Shown here: piece by piece, positions 60,615-64,000 of the stretch
Numbering within the stretch: position 1 is the stretch's first letter
How the letters are laid out: every line of letters begins with the position of its first letter
NCBI GenBank assembly: GCA_021234155.1
Contig: JAJEKV010000049.1
Location: forward strand, 8,842,036 to 8,906,035
DNA from: Isoetes taiwanensis
Lineage: Eukaryota > Streptophyta > Lycopodiopsida > Isoetales > Isoetaceae
Direction of reading: 5' to 3'
DNA length: 64,000 nt
Notes under the pieces: generated by a model
Seen by the model: only the letters and a program-made list of their open reading frames with translations
What the model was told of the DNA's origin: nothing
Database searches by the model: none
Made by a program: the position numbers and the translations under genes

Positions 60615-63230
60615 TCACGAAGGTGTTGTCTTCAAATTTGAGCCATACCTAATATAAGAACCGTTAGAACCGTTAGGAATGGGGGCGCTGATGCTCTGGT
60701 GAAATTCTGTAAGGTTAGGGTATAAGATAGGCCTGGCTTCTGTTAAAGAAGGTTCAGGTGCTTCCATCTTTCCCTGTAAAATTTCAATAACCTGTGGCAT
60801 AGTTGGTCGAAGATCAGCATTTTCCTGAATGCACCAGCAGGCCAGACGAATTGCCCGCTCCATCTCCTTCGCCTCGAAATCCTTGTTTAAATTGGGATCT
60901 ATAATGGCCTCCATGTCGCCGGATCTGACCTTGGATTTCGCCCACGAAGGTAGATAACAGATTCCAGTGGAATAAATTGAATCAAACTGCAATACCTTCC
61001 GGCCGCTCACCAGCTCAAGCAGCACAATTCCAAAGCTGTACACATCGCATTTTTTTGTGAGATTTAAATCCCTCGGCCATTCCGGTGCCACATACCCAAT
61101 TGTTCCACAGATTTGGGTGCTGCCACAACAACCCATTTCTTCATCGATCATCTTTGCCATGCCAAAATCTGAGACCTTTGCCTTGAAATTCTCTGCGAGC
61201 AGAATGTTCTGTGGCTTGATGTCTAGATGAAGCACCGGATCAGAGCATCCTTCATGCAAATAAGCCAATCCTTGTGCAGTATCAATTGCTATGTTGAGCC
61301 TGGTGCTCCAGGACAGAATTTTTAACGGGTCATCTGAAAATAGCCATTTATCAAGCGAACCATTTGGCATAAATTCGTAAACCAGAAGTTGATCTGACTT
61401 TTCGATGCAGAATCCATAGAGCCTGACCAAATTGACATGGCTGATCCCTCCCAAAGTTCTGACTTCTGCTTCCAGTTCTTTCTGCCCTTGCCTGGCCCCT
61501 TCGAGTTTTTTAACAGCGACATTTCTTCCGTCTGACAATATGCCGGCAAATACTGCCCCAAATCCGCCTTCGCCCAATTTGAACCGGAATCCATTGGTGG
61601 CAATTTGGAGCTCCTTGAGCGTGAATCTATGGGGCACGCCTGGAACAGTGCTGAGAAGATCATCCTCTGCATCTTTCGCCGGACTTCTGAGACAAATAAA
61701 TTGGAAAATTCCAACGAATAGTATGACAGCCATGACGGAAGCCATGACAATAACAATGATCCATATGCGAGAGAGGGAGCTGTGCTTACTGCTCGAGAGC
61801 TGGATCTTAAGATATGCAGAATAATTTCTAGAAGAATCTGGTGAAGAAACCAGTTTAAGGCTTGTTATATTGGCCGAGACATGGAAACAGGACCGATTGG
61901 CCGGATTGATGGAATCTTCATAGAAAGCTACTAAACAAGAGCAATTTGACAGGCATGAAGACAAGCAATCCTCCCTGCTAGACCAATTTAACGATGCAAG
62001 GTACCTGTTAGAGAAATATGTCACATTAGCCAAGCTCAGAAACTGCTGCTTTTGCATGCTACGTGCATCACAGGCCACCGGAGTTGTGGGCTCACAATTC
62101 TTCGAAGAAAAGGCATGTTGAAATTGAGACTGTAAGGAGGATCCAACATGGTCAAGCGGGCAAGAGCAGGCAATGTCATTGGAATCAGAGCAGACTCCGT
62201 AGGAGTCGCATGGATCTGGCAAGTTACAGATTTCACTTTGAGCATAAACAAGAGCATTGAGGAGGAAATCGGAGCCGTTCCAGTAGAACTGCCGGAAATT
62301 GCCGTCGGGGGAGAGTCTGGCAAGGTAGATGTGGTAGGGAGTAATGGGATTACCGTATGCGTAGGAGCTGAAGAGGTAACCAGGGCGGGAGAAGTCGACG
62401 CGAAGGGAACCATTGGAGGAGAGGACGAAGGTAAGGGTGAGGTTACCGGGGCCGCATGGTTGAGTAACTCTGGTGTAGTTGGAAGTGACGCCGTCTTGAG
62501 CCCAAACCCAGTAGGGCTGCGGGGGGTCGGAAGCCGTGGAGTAGAGAACCGCCCCGCATGGCTCCACCTTGAAGGCGTACGGCGCCGTGTAGCTCGAATT
62601 CGTGGCCCTCAGCCACACGCTCCCCTGCTTCAGCGCCTGCCCCGGTAGCAGCCACACGTCGTTCGGATGCTCGAAACTCTCCCATAACACACCCCCACTT
62701 GAATCATACACCACCAAATCGCCCGTTTCTTCCATCTCCATTCCCCCCACTCCTCCCTTTATCGCCCATAGCACCTTCTCATCTGTATCTAGATACTGTA
62801 GCTCCGATCCATCCCCTGACACCCTCAGCACATGCGTGTTCTCTCCCGTGAATATCCCCACGTTCCATACCTCTATCGCCTCGGACGCGTTGAATGGAAG
62901 CATGCAGATGATCAGCTTGTAGACTACTGCGAAGTCCGCCGAAAAAAGACCCAGTGCAAACGTGGAATTTGGAGACTTGATCGTGGTGCCATTGCGCGTC
63001 TTGAGCGGGAAAAATATTCCGTTTGGGTAGCGGATGAAATCGTTGGTTTGCGCTATTGCCTCCCATCCTGGTGTGAGTTTAATCATCCTTGATTCTGCAA
63101 ATCCCACACTCAACAATATCATCATTCCTACTATCGCCATACCTATGCACATCGCCAACCCCCTCCTCTTCCTCCTCGTGAACTTGCCACAATTTGCTTG
63201 GCCTCTTGGACTTTTTAAAACATCTCTCAT
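60615..63230 (-). CDS. G-type lectin S-receptor-like serine/threonine-protein kinase, intact, intronless
   Basis: A single 871-codon frame. Plasma-membrane receptor kinases of this class sense extracellular ligands in defence, self-recognition or development. The likelier start is Met27 (63152), which opens a signal peptide (GMAIVGMMILLSVGFAES); Met1 gives a basic extension. Order: bulb-type lectin-like region (about 60-210), S-locus glycoprotein-like region, EGF-like cysteines (335-379: CNLPDPCDSYGVCSDS), PAN/apple-like cysteines (387-448), transmembrane helix (489-512), kinase (about 548-820). Kinase landmarks: GEGGFG (553-558), Lys574, HLDIKPQN (668-675), DFG (688-690), APEW (715-718). Leu replaces Arg before the catalytic Asp, so it is a non-RD kinase, a class common among immune receptors. 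Many N-glycosylation sequons lie in the ectodomain. No lesions seen. Its nearest visible relative is the fragment at 54.2-54.4 kb. Confidence 0.95.
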   Translation of the reverse strand: MRDVLKSPRGQANCGKFTRRKRRGLAMCIGMAIVGMMILLSVGFAESRMIKLTPGWEAIAQTNDFIRYPNGIFFPLKTRNGTTIKSPNSTFALGLFSADFAVVYKLIICMLPFNASEAIEVWNVGIFTGENTHVLRVSGDGSELQYLDTDEKVLWAIKGGVGGMEMEETGDLVVYDSSGGVLWESFEHPNDVWLLPGQALKQGSVWLRATNSSYTAPYAFKVEPCGAVLYSTASDPPQPYWVWAQDGVTSNYTRVTQPCGPGNLTLTFVLSSNGSLRVDFSRPGYLFSSYAYGNPITPYHIYLARLSPDGNFRQFYWNGSDFLLNALVYAQSEICNLPDPCDSYGVCSDSNDIACSCPLDHVGSSLQSQFQHAFSSKNCEPTTPVACDARSMQKQQFLSLANVTYFSNRYLASLNWSSREDCLSSCLSNCSCLVAFYEDSINPANRSCFHVSANITSLKLVSSPDSSRNYSAYLKIQLSSSKHSSLSRIWIIVIVMASVMAVILFVGIFQFICLRSPAKDAEDDLLSTVPGVPHRFTLKELQIATNGFRFKLGEGGFGAVFAGILSDGRNVAVKKLEGARQGQKELEAEVRTLGGISHVNLVRLYGFCIEKSDQLLVYEFMPNGSLDKWLFSDDPLKILSWSTRLNIAIDTAQGLAYLHEGCSDPVLHLDIKPQNILLAENFKAKVSDFGMAKMIDEEMGCCGSTQICGTIGYVAPEWPRDLNLTKKCDVYSFGIVLLELVSGRKVLQFDSIYSTGICYLPSWAKSKVRSGDMEAIIDPNLNKDFEAKEMERAIRLACWCIQENADLRPTMPQVIEILQGKMEAPEPSLTEARPILYPNLTEFHQSISAPIPNGSNGSYIRYGSNLKTTPS

Positions 63231-63248
63231 CGATCGATCAGTCTTGTT

Positions 63249-63460
63249 GGAACATAAAAGTCAAGACGACGACATTTTGGAACATAAAAGTCAAGACGAC
63301 GACATTTCGCCCTTTTTCACCCAAGCTTTCGATTCTTGATCACGTGGTTGAAAAACCTGTAATAGTTCGATTCTTGATCATTGGGTTGAGAACCAGGTCT
63401 TTTTATTGCCAAAAAAAACAGTCGGGCGGGCTAAAATGTCGTCGTCTTTGACTTTTTATG
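63249..63460. repeat. tandem plus inverted repeats upstream of the receptor kinase
   Basis: A 30-base unit containing AAGTCAAGACGACGACATTT is repeated twice (63249-63308). Its reverse complement occurs at 63434-63460 (AAATGTCGTCGTCTTTGACT...), giving a 25-bp stem with a loop of about 130 bases. TTCGATTCTTGATCA is also duplicated inside the loop. All lies within 230 bases upstream of the kinase frame. Confidence 0.8.
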
Positions 63461-64000
63461 TAAAAAAGTCAGAGCTCACTGTTTCGTGGTGAAACAGCTG
63501 GCTCGTAGCTTCGCGGCTCACTAGACTATTTCACAGTGAAACATCTCGATCTCGACCTTTTCTTATTACAAAAAGTCGAGGAGAAACTATATGATCATAT
63601 TGGGGCAAAAGTATGCTGGTGGGGTGCAAAAGCACGCGTCCGGACGCATGCTTTTAGCACCCCTGCTTCCCACTCTTTTTTGGGTGCTGGTGGGTTCGTT
63701 TTTTTACACCCTTCATTTGTTAAGAGGACTCTTCAGCCAAGAATCGTTCCACATTGCTCGAATTTTCCATCGGATTAGCATCAATTTCATTAGATTGGAG
63801 TTTAACTAGTGCGCTCCAAATTGGAATGTGAATCTCCAATTAGTTGCTCAATCCATCATATCTTTTCATAAAACTTATCCACCAAAGTAGGATTGTCATT
63901 TCAACCATATTCAGCCTAAAAGCCCCATCGAATTTTGCCTAAATTGGGCTGACTTAAGAGATTTCTCACTGTTTTATAAAAAACCTGTTGCAAGAATGGG
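63461..64000. other. non-coding stretch, no gene recognised
   Basis: Contains short palindromes (TGTTTC...GAAACA near 63480-63496; TTTCAC-AGTGAAA near 63529-63541). No coding sequence identified. Confidence 0.45.

Noticed and set aside
62148-62648. 166-codon plus-strand frame within the receptor kinase
   Set aside because: Shadow of the intact minus-strand kinase frame caused by its GC-rich codons.

Overview
The window looks like nuclear DNA of a land plant with a large, repeat-rich genome. One long intact gene is present: an S-domain (G-type lectin) receptor kinase at 60615-63230. Cellular gene remnants with clear plant counterparts include a lumenal C-terminal processing protease (CtpA), replication factor C subunit 1 (RFC1), a LONGIFOLIA/TRM-type protein, a HAD hydrolase and an ARM-repeat protein. 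Gene density is very low, and Copia, L1-type, hAT and Helitron debris fills much of the rest. A seed-free vascular plant such as a fern would fit, but this is an inference that the sequence alone cannot settle.

Layout. 0-10 kb: non-coding DNA with short tandem repeats, a Helitron 3' end (534-563), a TRM-like fragment (5115-5567, minus) and an RFC1 BRCT-region fragment (6740-7775, minus). 10-15.5 kb: a decayed but intron-bearing CtpA gene (minus), then a tandemly duplicated palindrome-rich block and a structured hairpin (15426-15490). 17.9-26.3 kb: a Copia remnant, an unrecognised spliced gene (19136-21579, plus; two zinc fingers, a PIP-box-like motif and a large C-terminal domain), a small gene whose N-terminus resembles the histone H3 tail (22380-22697, minus), a Copia element (23285-25680, minus) and a LINE 3' stub. 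26-34 kb: no gene seen, only degenerate duplications and a long (TA)n tract. 34.2-45 kb: an L1-type LINE with target-site duplications, a HAD fragment, an LTR with primer-binding site, a hAT fragment, and two copies (A, B) of a second LINE family in opposite orientations. 45-55 kb: sparse DNA with unrecognised putative exons and an ARM-repeat pseudogene. 54-60 kb: a nested cluster with a 5' fragment of a second receptor kinase, LINE copies E, C and D head to tail, a 2.6 kb LTR-type insertion inside copy E, and a histone H3 pseudogene. 60.6-63.2 kb: the intact receptor kinase.

The most interesting signals are the unrecognised zinc-finger/PIP-box gene, the 3'-terminal hairpin of the second LINE family (a compensatory base-pair change and a G.U pair across copies, with (TTCTA)n tails instead of poly(A)), the matched pair of Helitron 3' termini, and the two histone-H3-related sequences. 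Several cellular gene fragments keep introns and carry few lesions, so they are decayed genomic copies and not mRNA retrocopies.
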